Below, piece after piece: positions 8,678 to 18,157 of a stretch of 30,673 nucleotides of DNA; position 1 is the first letter of the stretch; each line of letters starts with the position of its first letter. The stretch is from Zelonia costaricensis. Taxonomy: Eukaryota > Euglenozoa > Kinetoplastea > Trypanosomatida > Trypanosomatidae. Under the pieces are notes generated by a model. That model was not told where the DNA came from. It did not search any database and saw nothing but the letters and a program-made list of their open reading frames with translations. The position numbers and the translations under genes were made by a program. Location of the stretch: contig JASAOO010003228.1 in NCBI GenBank assembly GCA_030849075.1, positions 1 to 30,673 on the forward strand, written 5' to 3'.

Positions 8678-10198
8678 TCAGTCCTCGTGGCGCAGGTAGC
8701 GGCGCTCCAAGTGTGCGCGGAAGTACTTCGGGTTCAGCGGCTCCCCCGTCGCCTTCGCCATCAGGTCCTCCGTCTCGTACAAGCGACCCTGGTCCCAGAT
8801 CTTCTCCTTCTGCTTCGCAAAGATTGGGGCGAGATCGCCGCTGCGGATGCACTTGTCCACCGTCTCCTCGCCCAGCTCCTTCTTGATCGCGGCCATCAGC
8901 TGCGCCGCAAACATGGCACCCAGCGAGTACGTCGGGAAGTAGCCGAATTTTGCCTGCGACCAGTGGATGTCCTGCAGGCAGCCGATATCGTCGCGGCCCT
9001 CCGTCTCCAGCCCCAGGTACGCCTTCATCTTCTCGTTCCACACGCGCGGAATGTCCTCCGCCTCGAGGCGGCCCTCGATCAGGTCGCGCTCCATCTCGTA
9101 CCGCAGCAGGATGTGCAGCGGGTAGCACACCTCGTCCGCGCGGATGCGGATGTAGCTGGGCTTGACGGCCTGGTTGAGCCGCCTCATGTTCTCCACGGTG
9201 AAGGCGGGCTGGTCGCCGAGGTACTCCTTCAAGAACGGCACGAGGTACTCGGCGAAGGCCCCGGAGCGCGCGATGATCTTCTCCCCGAACAGCGCCTGGC
9301 TTTCATCGATGTTGTGCGAGCGCACGTCGCAGACCGGCTGGCCGAGCATCTTACGAGGGCCGCAGCTTTGCTCGTACTTGGCGTGGTTCGTTTCGTGGAT
9401 CGTCGCGAACAGCGCGCGCTCGTAGTCATCAGTGACGTAGTTGGTCGTGATGCGGGTGTCCTCCTTGGTCATGCCCGTGAAGGGGTGCGCAGAGACATCG
9501 AGGCGGCCCGCGTCGAAGTCGAAGCCCCACAGCTTGGTGAAGTAGCGGCCCAGTGCCTCCTGCTTGTCCAGTGGCAGCGGCGTCTGCAGCGGGGTCGCCT
9601 CCATCGCCGCATCGCTGCGGTTGGCCAGGATTGTCTGCAGCAGCTCCGGCAGCCACGACTTCACATCGGCGAAGATGCTCTCGAGCGTCGCCAGCGACAT
9701 GCCCGACTCGTACATGTGGAACATGGACTCGTACAGCCCGCAGCCAGAGAATGTGGAGCGGTACTGCGCCTCCTCGCGTGTCAAGGCCACAATCTCCTTC
9801 AGCGTGGGCAGATACGCAGCGAAGTCGTTGCTGGCGCGGCACTTGGCCCACAGCAGCCCGCTGCGAGTTGTCAGCCGAGCCTTGCGCTGCACAAAGTCGT
9901 CTGGCAGCGCGTTGTCGTTGCGCCAGCGCAGGCGCATCTCCCGCAGGTTTGCCTGCTGCATGGGCGTCAGCGTGTTCTGCGCGGCCTCTGCGGCGGTCAG
10001 CCACGCGTCCACGTCGGGGTCTGTTAGGAGACCGTGCATGTGCGCATGCAGCTCCGCCAGCGCATTCCCGCGGGCCTCGGCACCCTTCGGTGGCATCATA
10101 GTGCTGAGGTCCCACTGGGCAAGCATCTGCAGGTGATGCAGGCGGTAGAGTGTGCCGAAGCGCGCCTCCAGCTTCTCGTACGGGGTGGTAGCCGACAT
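8678..10198 (-). CDS. M32 family metallocarboxypeptidase
   Basis: This 506-aa protein is a zinc metallocarboxypeptidase of peptidase family M32, which removes single residues from peptide C-termini; trypanosomatid members are cytosolic. The zinc motif HETNH is at residues 268-272 (H268, E269, H272), and the third ligand is probably E299 in the DESQALFGE segment that forms the second family signature. The N-terminus (YEKLEARFGTLYRLHHLQ, then AQWDLSTMMPPKGA) matches the usual start of the family. Length agrees with the ~500 residues known for Leishmania and Trypanosoma enzymes. The frame stays open upstream to 10678, but the domain begins right after the ATG at 10198, and a splice tract with AG at 10286 supports that start. 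There is no signal peptide or membrane segment. The gene looks intact. Confidence 0.95.
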   Translation of the reverse strand: MSATTPYEKLEARFGTLYRLHHLQMLAQWDLSTMMPPKGAEARGNALAELHAHMHGLLTDPDVDAWLTAAEAAQNTLTPMQQANLREMRLRWRNDNALPDDFVQRKARLTTRSGLLWAKCRASNDFAAYLPTLKEIVALTREEAQYRSTFSGCGLYESMFHMYESGMSLATLESIFADVKSWLPELLQTILANRSDAAMEATPLQTPLPLDKQEALGRYFTKLWGFDFDAGRLDVSAHPFTGMTKEDTRITTNYVTDDYERALFATIHETNHAKYEQSCGPRKMLGQPVCDVRSHNIDESQALFGEKIIARSGAFAEYLVPFLKEYLGDQPAFTVENMRRLNQAVKPSYIRIRADEVCYPLHILLRYEMERDLIEGRLEAEDIPRVWNEKMKAYLGLETEGRDDIGCLQDIHWSQAKFGYFPTYSLGAMFAAQLMAAIKKELGEETVDKCIRSGDLAPIFAKQKEKIWDQGRLYETEDLMAKATGEPLNPKYFRAHLERRYLRHED

Positions 10199-10285
10199 GG
10201 CGTCGGAGGCGCGTGCGTGGCCCGTGAGTAGGGCTTTAGAACTCTGAGGGCTATGGCGCGAGGCTACGCAGCGGCTTGCAGTCGT

Positions 10286-10391
10286 CTGGCAGCGCGCACA
10301 CACGGCGGAGAGTTGGCAGTATAAAGAGTGCGTGGAAGAGAGACGGAGGTGATGATGCGGTGAGGTGGAAGGTCGGGGGGAGGAGAGAAGT
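10286..10391 (-). promoter_or_regulatory. Predicted spliced-leader acceptor for the M32 gene
   Basis: Pyrimidine-rich minus-strand stretches at 10321-10350 and 10367-10391 precede the first AG at 10286-10287. The ~88-nt leader has no AUG before the start at 10198. The tract is less pure than at other genes here, so the exact site is uncertain. Confidence 0.35.
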
Positions 10392-11316
10392 GTGCTGCAA
10401 GTGCGCGCTGCACGCGCGCCGTGTTGGTGTTGATGTGGGTGGTGATGTGAACGGGTGGTGGAGATGGGGCAGGCGGCGATGCGATGGGAAGGAGGAAGTT
10501 GCGTGTAGACGCAGGCGCGAGAGCGGAGCACACTCGACGGCATAAGACGAGGGCGCGCCACTTTTGAAAAAACCCCGCGGAGCGTCGCGGGCGTGCAGTG
10601 CGGCAGTGGATCATCGCACCCGTTATCGCGTAGTCTTGTGGTGAGTGCAGCTGCAGGGCAGCGGCGAGCGGGGCGCACCCCCCCTCCCTGCCAGCCTCGG
10701 AACGCTATGCCAGCGCGCTGCGTTCCATACGCACGTGTCTGCTGTTGCTCCTCGCCTTCGGCGTGTGTGAGTTTGGTGCCTGCAAGTCGCCGACGCGTAA
10801 AGCTGCACGACGCACTGCCGACTCCCTCACCTCCCTAAGCGGTGCCCTGTGAGCACAGCATGTGCCTGTGGAAGCAGGAAGCAGGTACATGGTGAGCGCG
10901 CCCGCACTCATTCACACACGCAGACACACACACAAATAAAGGACGTCGAAGCGGGGGGTGGAGGCGAAGAGGTCTGCGGTACGAGAACCGCACCGCAGGG
11001 CCGAGTGCACACAAGAGGCATCCAGCATTTCCCACAACCGATGAACACACACACACAAACAGATGCGCACGGTGTTTATCGTAGAGCATTGCGCACGCCT
11101 CCCGTCTGCCTTCGTAGGCGCAGCAGGCGGCACGCGCTCAGTGATACGTCCGGCACCACCAGACACGTGGCGATGAGGATGTGTATACCGGTACAAGGTG
11201 AAGAAAGAAGATGCCGACTGGAAAACGAGCGCGGCGCACGACCAGAAAGCGTGCACATCTCCCTACCACCCCGTTGACTCTCTGGTGTCTGTCCGCGACG
11301 CAGACACATGGCTGCC

Positions 11317-11318
<2 letters not shown>

Positions 11319-11348
<30 letters not shown>
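11319..11348. repeat. (TG)n microsatellite
   Basis: Fifteen TG dinucleotides in the spacer between the CaaX-protein gene and the carboxypeptidase gene. Confidence 0.95.
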
Positions 11349-11349
<1 letters not shown>

Positions 11350-12433
11350 ATCGGTGCTCACCCACCCCTGCTGCTACGCAACGACGCCTCCCGTACTCGC
11401 GCGTCGCCACCGCTGGTCCATGCGTCGACACGCACACACGGACACGCAGACCTGCCCCACTCCTTCGCAGCTGTGTACAGGCGTGTGCATGCGTACTCCT
11501 CCACGTCATTCGCGTGTCGCGTGAGTTGGTGGCGGACGGAGTGCCCGCGCTGAGTTGGTGCGTGCCGAGTTTCGCGGGTACGGGAAGGGGCGGTTGAAGG
11601 GCGGCCGGAGAGGGAAGACGAATACACGAGAGGGCGACCGGGGTGCTGCAACGTGGCAGTCACGACGCGCGATACGAGAATTCGGGGGTGGCGATGGAAG
11701 CCGAGCATGAAGACGACGAAGTACCCGGCAAGCATTTCACGGGGAGGGGGGAAGAGAAGAAGAGTAGAGGAGGACACAGTGGTATCCAGGCGGCAACAGG
11801 AGTGCGAGCAGGTCGGGGTGCAACGGGAGTGAGGAAGGGGGTGGGGGACTCAGCCCGCCCTGCGTGTGCGCCCCCCGCCACCACCACCACCGTCATCTCC
11901 TCCCGCTTCCTCGCTCCGCGTCATGCACGGCAGTCCTCCTTCCCACCCCACCCCACTTCCGTTGTGCTCCGCCCCCGCTCCCACGTCCATGCCGAACGTG
12001 CGCCACGGCGACGGCACGGCGGAAGGCGGAGAAGGCAGGATCAGCAGAGGAAAACAGGAGACGAGGAGACGACGCCAGCACACATCGACACACATCGACA
12101 CATAGACATGCACATACACAAAAGAGAAGAGAAAAGACTAGAGAGTACGTTGTGGGGCTGGCGGCGGCGCTGATACATCGAGTCGAGCGGCCTACAGCGC
12201 AGAGGGCGCGTGGCATTAACAGCGCGGCTCTGTGACAGAAAGAGGAAACATGAAGAGGGAGGGAGGCCAGACCGTGTGAGGCTGCACCGACACACGCACA
12301 CCGCACTCGCAGCCTGAGATGCGCATAAGTTGCGTGCTGCGCGTCGAGGAAGGGCGAAGGGAGGGCACACGCCAAGTCAAAACCGTCCACATCTCCCTCT
12401 CCCCTCCCCCGCGCCACCGCGGATCACCGTCCC

Positions 12434-13720
12434 TTACACCACCGCACAGTTAGGGTCCTCCTTGGGTGGCCTCACCTTGCCCCGCCGCCGACTGGGCGCC
12501 GCAACACCCACAGCAGCAGCAGTTGGCTTCACATTGCCGCGCGCCTCGGGCCGACGTGCGGGCGAACGCGTCACCGTCGGTGGCGCCGTCTCGAGCCGCT
12601 TGAAGGCGGGGCCCGAGGCGGCGGACGTGGACGTCGCGGCGGAGGAACGGCGAGTGGGGGCTGCCACGAGGGTGCACAGCGGCGTGCCGGCTGCCTGCAC
12701 GCGCGGGGCTGGGGGGCGGGCGGGTGGGGCCGGCAGTGCGGCGTTGGCAGCCAAGCGGCCCACCGTCCGGGTGCGGTCCAGGTGGTCGCGCGGGAGGGGC
12801 ACCGCGGTGGTTTCTGCATACGCCTCCCGCCGGGCTGCCGGGCTGCTGCGCACCGTGACAGCGTCGCCCTCCATCGCCGCGTCGCTGGTCGAGAGGGACG
12901 CAGTGGGCGGGCCGCCAGCCGCCTTCGTGTTGATGTCGGTGGGCGAGGTCGCGGGTCCGGTAGACGTCGCGGGGGCGGGGGCGGTGTGTACCGGGGACGC
13001 GGGCGGCTCCCTGTCGGAGGCGCTGCTGACGGCGGAGTTGCGGGTGGTGGTGAAGCCGGGGGTGCTCTCCACGCTGTGCCCCCGTGGGCTGCAGGCAAGA
13101 GACACGTCCTGGGCTGCTGTGCGCACAAAGGTCAGCACGTCCTCCTCCGAGTGCAGCGGCGCCGCGTGCGCCAGGCCTCGCTGCAGGTCGAGCAGCACGC
13201 TGTCGTGCCACCCGAGTAGCAGCAGCGCCGCGCACAACGCTGCGTCTTCGAGCGCCACGGACGCATCCCTCCCTGCCAGTGCGTCGCACCGCTGCACCAC
13301 CTCGTGCACCAGCGCTCGCACAGGGACATGGCACTCCTTGAAGAAGCGCTGTGCCTGCTGCCGCTGTATGCAGGCCCAGCAGAGCATGGCGAGGACGAGC
13401 TGGGCGTGGGTGAGGTCGCCTGCGGTACACCGCCGTATGCTCCGCACCATGCACGCCGCCTCCCACTCCGTGTTCGCCCGCTTTGAGGCCGCCCAAATCT
13501 CCGTGAAGTCGTCGATCGAGACGGCAGGACACTCGCACGCCGCGTCGGCGCCGCTGATGTCGGCATCGCCACCACTGTCGCACGATGCATACAGTGCGGG
13601 GGAGGCGAGGTGTGCGTACGCGGCGAGGAGCTGGTCCAGCGATGCCGTGCCGTCGTGAGCGAGCACGCCACCCCACGCCCGTGCGAAGTCGCCGAAGGCG
13701 CTTGTGCGGGATGTCGGCAT
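12434..13720 (-). CDS. Hypothetical protein with C-terminal CaaX prenylation box, 428 aa
   Basis: I do not recognise the family. Residues ~1-200 look folded and mostly helical, with hydrophobic segments (LVLAMLCWAC, ALCAALLLLGW) and several Cys. Residues ~210-400 are Pro/Ala/Ser/Thr-rich and probably disordered. The last residues are CAVV, a CaaX box with Cys425, preceded by a basic stretch (RRRGKVRPPK). Such a tail is normally farnesylated or geranylgeranylated, then proteolysed and methylated, placing the protein on a membrane; the upstream basic patch would strengthen binding. No GTPase motifs (P-loop, DxxG, NKxD) are present, so this is not a Ras/Rab-type protein. The start at 13720 is supported by a splice tract and AG at 13755 with no intervening AUG. 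Gene call is firm; function is unknown and prenylation is inferred. Confidence 0.8.
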   Translation of the reverse strand: MPTSRTSAFGDFARAWGGVLAHDGTASLDQLLAAYAHLASPALYASCDSGGDADISGADAACECPAVSIDDFTEIWAASKRANTEWEAACMVRSIRRCTAGDLTHAQLVLAMLCWACIQRQQAQRFFKECHVPVRALVHEVVQRCDALAGRDASVALEDAALCAALLLLGWHDSVLLDLQRGLAHAAPLHSEEDVLTFVRTAAQDVSLACSPRGHSVESTPGFTTTRNSAVSSASDREPPASPVHTAPAPATSTGPATSPTDINTKAAGGPPTASLSTSDAAMEGDAVTVRSSPAARREAYAETTAVPLPRDHLDRTRTVGRLAANAALPAPPARPPAPRVQAAGTPLCTLVAAPTRRSSAATSTSAASGPAFKRLETAPPTVTRSPARRPEARGNVKPTAAAVGVAAPSRRRGKVRPPKEDPNCAVV

Positions 13721-13754
13721 CGTCGCTGGTGACCGGCCTCAGGCCCCCCCCGTC

Positions 13755-13801
13755 CTGAGTGACGAGAGGAAGTGTGGTGGGGTGGAACGAGGGGGGGGGG
13801 G
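13755..13801 (-). promoter_or_regulatory. Predicted spliced-leader acceptor for the CaaX protein gene
   Basis: A strong minus-strand pyrimidine tract (~13760-13801, including a run of 11 C) is followed by AG at 13755-13756. The leader is ~35 nt and lacks AUG before 13720. Confidence 0.5.
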
Positions 13802-14572
13802 CGGGCGGATGCTGACCGGTGAGTACGCCCGCACACAAGTCCACACACACGCACACACGCACCGGCAACCCGAGGGTGGCTGAGCGAGGCGGGGGAGGCG
13901 CGAAGAGTACCAGGTCGATGTTGGAAGCGCGATACGCCGCGCGTCTATCGCGCACCTGACGAGAGTCCCAGCGTCGGACCGGCTGCACGCAGCTGACGGC
14001 GATGCAGCGATGGGTGGAGTCCGTGACGAGGCGCCGCGGAAGTTCAGCGGGCAGCGGTGGCGAGGAATAGGAGAGAAGGGAGCGGAGGGGGGAGTGAGGC
14101 GACGACCAGGTCGACGGGTCAACGGGTCGAGCGAGGGTTGGGGGGTGCGCCCAACCTCGCAAGCGCAACAGACGGGGAGGGGGGACGTACGAGGAGTGAA
14201 GGCAGAAGGCAGTGCGAGCGGGAACAAGAGCAACCAGAATATCAACGAGAGCAGCGTACGCGTATGGCGGCGGCGTGGGGTGGACGCGGCGTGGGGTGGA
14301 CGCGGGGGGGGGGGGGAGCCCGAGCCGCCACACACACGCCGAGGCAAAGGGAAAACGGAGAAGGAGAGGACGTCGTCAGCGAAGCGACGCAGCAGCGCGA
14401 GGGGGGGGGGGCGCTGGAGAGTCCTTTGCGGGAAGGTGGGGTGGGGGGAGGGGGGTGAGGAGAGCCTTTCTACGGCTGCCGATGAGAAGAAGGGGGAGGG
14501 GGAGAGGGGGGAAGTGATGGACCACGCGATGGAAGCGGCGCAACGAGTGAGATAGCAGACAACGGATGGGGG

Positions 14573-14574
<2 letters not shown>

Positions 14575-14606
<32 letters not shown>
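14575..14606. repeat. (GT)n microsatellite
   Basis: Sixteen GT dinucleotides in the SURF1 to CaaX-protein spacer. Confidence 0.95.
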
Positions 14607-14607
<1 letters not shown>

Positions 14608-15496
14608 CTCTGAACGGAGTCGCACCGGATGTGCGCCTTGGTGGCACTGGGGGGTGCGCAAGCGGTGTGAGCGGAAGGAAGGGGAAGAGGACAGAGGATA
14701 GCACGTCGGTAAAGGGGTGAAGGGAACGCACCGTCCGCAACACAACGAACAGAGAGAGAGTGAGAGACACGCCACGGTGCGCGCAAGGGTGGGCGCCTGG
14801 TGCTTCGGTGCGACGCAGGCACGTCGAGGGCATGTGTTTGAGTCGAGCGGAGGAGCTCCGCCGGTGATACCGCCTCTGCGCTGCACACCCCACTTCTCCC
14901 TATTTTTCTATCATGAGCACCCGCTCAGCACCTTCCGCTCCCGCATGCTGTTGCGCGGCAGTGCGCACCTTCGCCCTTCCGAGCTGGGTGCAGCTCGTGA
15001 CGGCAATGCCTGCTCCCGTTGCGCGCAAAGCTCCCCTTCAGCTTTCGTTTCTGTCTTGATTGAAGAAGACCAAGAGTGTGTGGAGAGGCATTCGTGTGAG
15101 GTGATTCTTGCTTACTGGGTGGCATCGCCGACGCTGCGCATGCTGGGGCGCCCACTTGTGCGCGACGTTGCGTGTGGAGGCGTGCACACATGCGTCTCGC
15201 ACGGAGGAAGGGCGCCGGTCTGCTTCGTCGCTGGCGCCACCACAAAACCCCTCACGCAAATGTGTCGATTGTGCATCGCAACTACTCGCACCACGTCATC
15301 GAGCACCAGCGGTGTGCCCGACATGTCCACACACGTAGCACACGTAGCACACGCGCACGCACAGGTTCCGAACCACTGCGCCGTCTCTGCTCCCTGCCCC
15401 GCATGCTCAGCCAGAACGCACCAAGGTTGAAGGCGAGGGACAGAGCAGAAGGGTGCTGAGAAGTGCAGGTGATACAGTGCGGATGCTTGCTAATGC

Positions 15497-15522
15497 GTGT
15501 GTGTGTGTGTGTGTGTGTGTGT
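15497..15522. repeat. (GT)n microsatellite directly after the SURF1 stop
   Basis: Thirteen GT dinucleotides beginning ~25 nt past the SURF1 stop codon, so the SURF1 3' UTR starts with a CA repeat. Confidence 0.95.
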
Positions 15523-15547
15523 CTGCCCCGTTCTCACCGCGGCCGGA

Positions 15548-16621
15548 CTACTGGTGTGGCTGCGTCGCGCCGTCGCCCGTCTTCCCCTGCTTCTTCTCCT
15601 CTGCGGTGGGCTTGCTCGCGGACGGCGTGGCCCCGCTCACGTCGATCTGCGCGGCGGCCGCCGCGGTGCCGATCTTCTTGAGCCGCTCCACCTCCTCCAC
15701 CGCCTCGATGTACGCCTTCGCCTCCGCCTGCCGCTTCGTTTCGAGGCGCATCGACTGCGTGTTCACAAACTTGCGCAGCGCGAAGAGGTCCTTCTGGCGC
15801 CGCCAGCAGCGCAGCATGCCGTAGAGGGAACCGGCCGTGACAGAGAACCAGAAGAGGACATACATGGAGTGCACGACGGGGGTGAGGTGCACGTACTTCA
15901 CCTCGTCCACCTCGCGGCGCCGCGGCCAGGCGTGCCCGCGCACCATGCGTTGGTCATCGCCAGAGAAGTCCTCCAGCATCTCTACAAAGTAGTGGTGTGC
16001 GCCGTGCTGCCGCACGCTCTCGTCAAGCTTCTCTGGCCCCCACCGGCGGCGGTAGTACGCCATCGCCATGTTCCACGGCCGCATCGCGAGCCACGAAAGG
16101 TCGGCGGCCACGGGGCCGTCGTTGTCAGGGCTCGGGCCCCAGAATAAGGAGCCGCCAATGAACTCCTCCTTGCGCAGGATGCCGCGCACCTGTCCGGTGG
16201 CGAACCCCTCGCCGATGTACTGTGCCAGCATCGTGCGGTGCTTGCCCGCATCGACCGGAACCCAGCCGCGGTTCACCATGACGAACTCTCCCGTGTTGGC
16301 GATCTCGAAGGGGGTCATAACCAGGAAGCCACCGCGGCTCTCGTCCTCGTTGGCCGCCCCCTTGTACGACGGGATCGAGCGCGGCCCAACGAGGCACGAG
16401 CCCTCGTTGTCGAAGGAGCCGTCCAGCTTCACGCGGCGGTACTCGCACTCGTTCACCGTGGCCGTCCCAGGCGGCAAGTCATCGAGCGGCGTCTTGTCCA
16501 TGTTCTTGTGGTTCTCCATGAGCTGCCTCTTCTGCCCGCGGCGAAATATTTGCCAGATGCCGGCGTTGAAGGACATCACACTGGTGCACAGGAACATGAT
16601 CCCCATGTAGTCGGGTCGCAT
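15548..16621 (-). CDS. SURF1: SURF1-family cytochrome c oxidase assembly factor
   Basis: This 357-aa protein matches the SURF1/Shy1 family, inner mitochondrial membrane proteins that help build the haem a-containing core of cytochrome c oxidase. The pattern is two membrane helices around an intermembrane domain. TM1 spans about residues 6-26 and contains the family G-x-W-Q motif (G21, W23, Q24). The domain has the signature VNRGWVPVDAGK with N117-W120, and the VKLDGSFDNEGSCLVGPRS segment typical of the family. TM2 lies at ~245-270 around M253. After TM2 a ~90-residue charged tail (rich in Lys, Glu, Ala, Gln) extends the protein beyond the usual ~300 residues; this tail is probably matrix-facing and partly helical. 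No cleavable presequence is obvious. The start is supported by a splice signal at 16676 and an AUG-free leader. Confidence 0.88.
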   Translation of the reverse strand: MRPDYMGIMFLCTSVMSFNAGIWQIFRRGQKRQLMENHKNMDKTPLDDLPPGTATVNECEYRRVKLDGSFDNEGSCLVGPRSIPSYKGAANEDESRGGFLVMTPFEIANTGEFVMVNRGWVPVDAGKHRTMLAQYIGEGFATGQVRGILRKEEFIGGSLFWGPSPDNDGPVAADLSWLAMRPWNMAMAYYRRRWGPEKLDESVRQHGAHHYFVEMLEDFSGDDQRMVRGHAWPRRREVDEVKYVHLTPVVHSMYVLFWFSVTAGSLYGMLRCWRRQKDLFALRKFVNTQSMRLETKRQAEAKAYIEAVEEVERLKKIGTAAAAAQIDVSGATPSASKPTAEEKKQGKTGDGATQPHQ

Positions 16622-16675
16622 GGTCGCTGAAGGGGTGCGGGGTGCAGTGCGAGGAGGCGATGAGCCCCCAACGCG

Positions 16676-16743
16676 CTGCGTGTGTGTGTGTGTGTGTGTG
16701 TGTGTGAATAAGGGTGAGGAGGAGAAGTGGGAGGCGGGGGGGG
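16676..16743 (-). promoter_or_regulatory. Predicted spliced-leader acceptor for SURF1 (with CA repeat between tract and AG)
   Basis: On the minus strand a pyrimidine tract (16707-16743) is followed by a CA repeat and then the first AG at 16676-16677. The ~55-nt leader has no AUG. A second AG at 16626-16627 is an alternative site. Confidence 0.45.
16680..16706. repeat. (GT)n microsatellite in the SURF1 upstream region
   Basis: Thirteen GT dinucleotides placed between the predicted pyrimidine tract and its AG acceptor. Confidence 0.95.
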
Positions 16744-17598
16744 CTCAGACTCCGCGCACCGCTAAGCGTGGAGGCAGAGTCAGGCGGAGCAGCAGACGCC
16801 ACGCAACGACACGAGCACCTTCGTTCACTCGCACACACGTGCGCGGGGGGGGGGCACGCGAGTAGGGGGCGGAGGGATAGCGGTGTGGGGGAAGGAGGAG
16901 GAGGAGACCGCGAAAAGGGATGTCGGCACGTGCAACAGGAGTCGCGGCAGCAACGGTACTCTGCAGCCCGTGAATGGGTACCTGTAGAAGTGTGGATGTG
17001 CATGTGTGTGCACGTTTGTGTGTGTGTGTGTGTAGTAAGGGGGTGTGGCACCGGTGGTCAGAGAGGAGGGAGGAGACGGGGACAGCGAGGGCCCATGAGT
17101 GTGACGGTGCACGCACGGGAGGGGACGGGGGACCTCGCCAAGTCACCGACGGGCAGAGGGAGGCCTCTGTGCGCCCTCGAGAAGCTTCTCAGACGCCACA
17201 CGTGGCGTGCGAGGTCAGGCCCAAGAGATGCCGCATACTCCTTCCGAGTACAGCACGTCGTGCTGAGGGGGGGGGAGTGAGGAGGTCGGTGGGGACAGAA
17301 GCGTGTCGGTGCACCAGCATCGATCAGGGCACCGCTCTGACTGTGTGTGTGCGTGTGCTTGAGAGCTTGTACAGTGGCGGGAAGGCGCCGGCAAGGGGAG
17401 CACGCGATGCGCGCCACGCCTCGAGCGACGTCAGCACCACCACATAGGCACGTAGCGCACGCCTTGAACGGCTTGAAGGAAGCGAAGAAAAAGGGGAAGT
17501 GGAAGACACAGAGACAGCAGGCAATACCAACGCACCATCGCGCGACGACTCGCGCGAGCACGTCACGACCTCCCCCACACATGCGCGCAGCCGCAGCA

Positions 17599-18039
17599 CT
17601 ACGCCGGGCCCTCACCACTAGCGGGGGCGGCGGCGGCGGCGGCGGCGGCGGGGGAGCTGCTGCCTGTGGAGCGGAGGTGCGGCGCCACCTCTGTGTAGAG
17701 ACGCTTCATTTCAAAAAAGTAACTGCGCGACTCCTCCACCGCCTCCGCGTACACGTCACACTTGTGACGCAGGCGGTGCAGCTCGTCGTAAAGGCCGAGC
17801 AGCTGCGCGTTGGCGTCCACTTCGGTGATGGCTGCGCGGCACGCCTTCGCCTCCACGCGGTAGTGGTTGTCCCCCTCAGGGCCCTGGCGGCGCTGACTGC
17901 GCTCCTCCTCGAGGCGGCGCAGCAGGACGGCGTTCTCGGCACGCAGAAGTTGGTTCTGCCGGCGCAGCTCCGCGAACTCCTGCGCCTCGTCGGCGGTGAG
18001 CGCGGCGGGCGGTGGGGCGTCCGCTGCAGCGCCACTCAT
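17599..18039 (-). CDS. Small coiled-coil hypothetical protein, 146 aa
   Basis: This small protein is not recognised. From the ATG at 18039 it has 146 residues: a short Ala/Pro lead, then an almost continuous charged helix with heptad character (AQEFAELRRQNQLLRAENAVLLRRLEEE region, residues ~18-50). A second helical stretch follows (~65-120, LYDELHRLRHKC, YFFEMKRLYTEV), and the end is a Ser/poly-Ala tail. The poly-Ala is encoded by a GGC repeat at 17626-17651 and may vary in length between strains. The Leu/Arg/Glu spacing suggests a dimeric coiled coil, as in scaffold or cytoskeletal proteins; no enzyme motif is seen. The frame is open upstream to 18447, but that part is His/Thr repeat translated from a microsatellite, and a splice signal at 18158 favours the shorter form. 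Confidence 0.72.
   Translation of the reverse strand: MSGAAADAPPPAALTADEAQEFAELRRQNQLLRAENAVLLRRLEEERSQRRQGPEGDNHYRVEAKACRAAITEVDANAQLLGLYDELHRLRHKCDVYAEAVEESRSYFFEMKRLYTEVAPHLRSTGSSSPAAAAAAAAPASGEGPA
17626..17651. repeat. (GGC)n trinucleotide run coding poly-Ala
   Basis: About eight to nine GGC units in frame in the C-terminal tail of the coiled-coil protein, read as Ala on the minus strand. Confidence 0.9.
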
Positions 18040-18123
18040 CTCACAAAGCGCGGTGCAGTGGAAGGGAGGCGGAGAGACGCGTGGTGAAGCACCTGCGCGA
18101 TGATGCAAGCGTGTGAATACGTC

Positions 18124-18150
18124 TGTGTGTGTGTGTGTGTGTGTGTGTGT
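18124..18150. repeat. (TG)n microsatellite in a predicted 5' leader
   Basis: Thirteen TG dinucleotides located between the predicted splice acceptor (18158) and the start codon (18039) of the coiled-coil gene, so a CA repeat should lie in its 5' UTR. Confidence 0.95.
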
Positions 18151-18157
18151 CGAGAGA

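Larger units (their letters stand above)
10199..12433. other. Intergenic region between the CaaX protein gene and the M32 gene
   Basis: 2.2 kb with no supportable gene. It holds the 3' UTR of the CaaX-protein gene and the leader of the carboxypeptidase. Features are a TG microsatellite at 11319-11348, short CA runs near 10913-10930 and 11045-11057, and purine-rich plus-strand stretches. Frames such as 11893-12417 (minus) and 11643-12173 (plus) have no recognisable domains and biased composition. Confidence 0.6.
13721..15547. other. Intergenic region between SURF1 and the CaaX protein gene
   Basis: 1.8 kb with no supported gene. It contains GT microsatellites at 14575-14606 and 15497-15522, several G-runs (13791-13801, ~14307-14317, ~14402-14411) and a long purine-rich plus-strand block (~14010-14520). 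A block at ~14880-15450 has a different, more pyrimidine-balanced composition. The last is in the SURF1 3' UTR in mRNA sense. A 237-aa plus-strand frame at 14717-15430 shows no domain. Confidence 0.6.
16622..17598. other. Intergenic region between the coiled-coil gene and SURF1
   Basis: No gene supported. It contains the SURF1 leader with a GT microsatellite (16680-16706), purine-rich plus-strand stretches, a shorter GT run near 17018-17033 and the 3' UTR of the coiled-coil protein gene. Confidence 0.6.

Noticed and set aside
8549..10027. 492-aa plus-strand frame
   Set aside because: It lies antisense to the M32 gene, which has a clear HExxH motif; the frame is open because of GC-rich codon bias.
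10199..10678. N-terminal extension of the M32 frame by 160 residues
   Set aside because: The extension is low complexity, crosses the predicted splice acceptor, and the family's normal N-terminus starts at 10198.
12450..14333. 627-aa minus-strand frame overlapping the CaaX gene
   Set aside because: It is an alternative frame, Arg/Pro/Gly-rich in the overlapping part, and runs through the leader and G-runs; the 428-aa frame has better protein-like composition and a splice signal.
14717..15430. 237-aa plus-strand frame in the SURF1 3' UTR
   Set aside because: It lies on the wrong strand for the unit, shows no domain, and has no plus-strand splice tract directly upstream; kept only as a composition anomaly.
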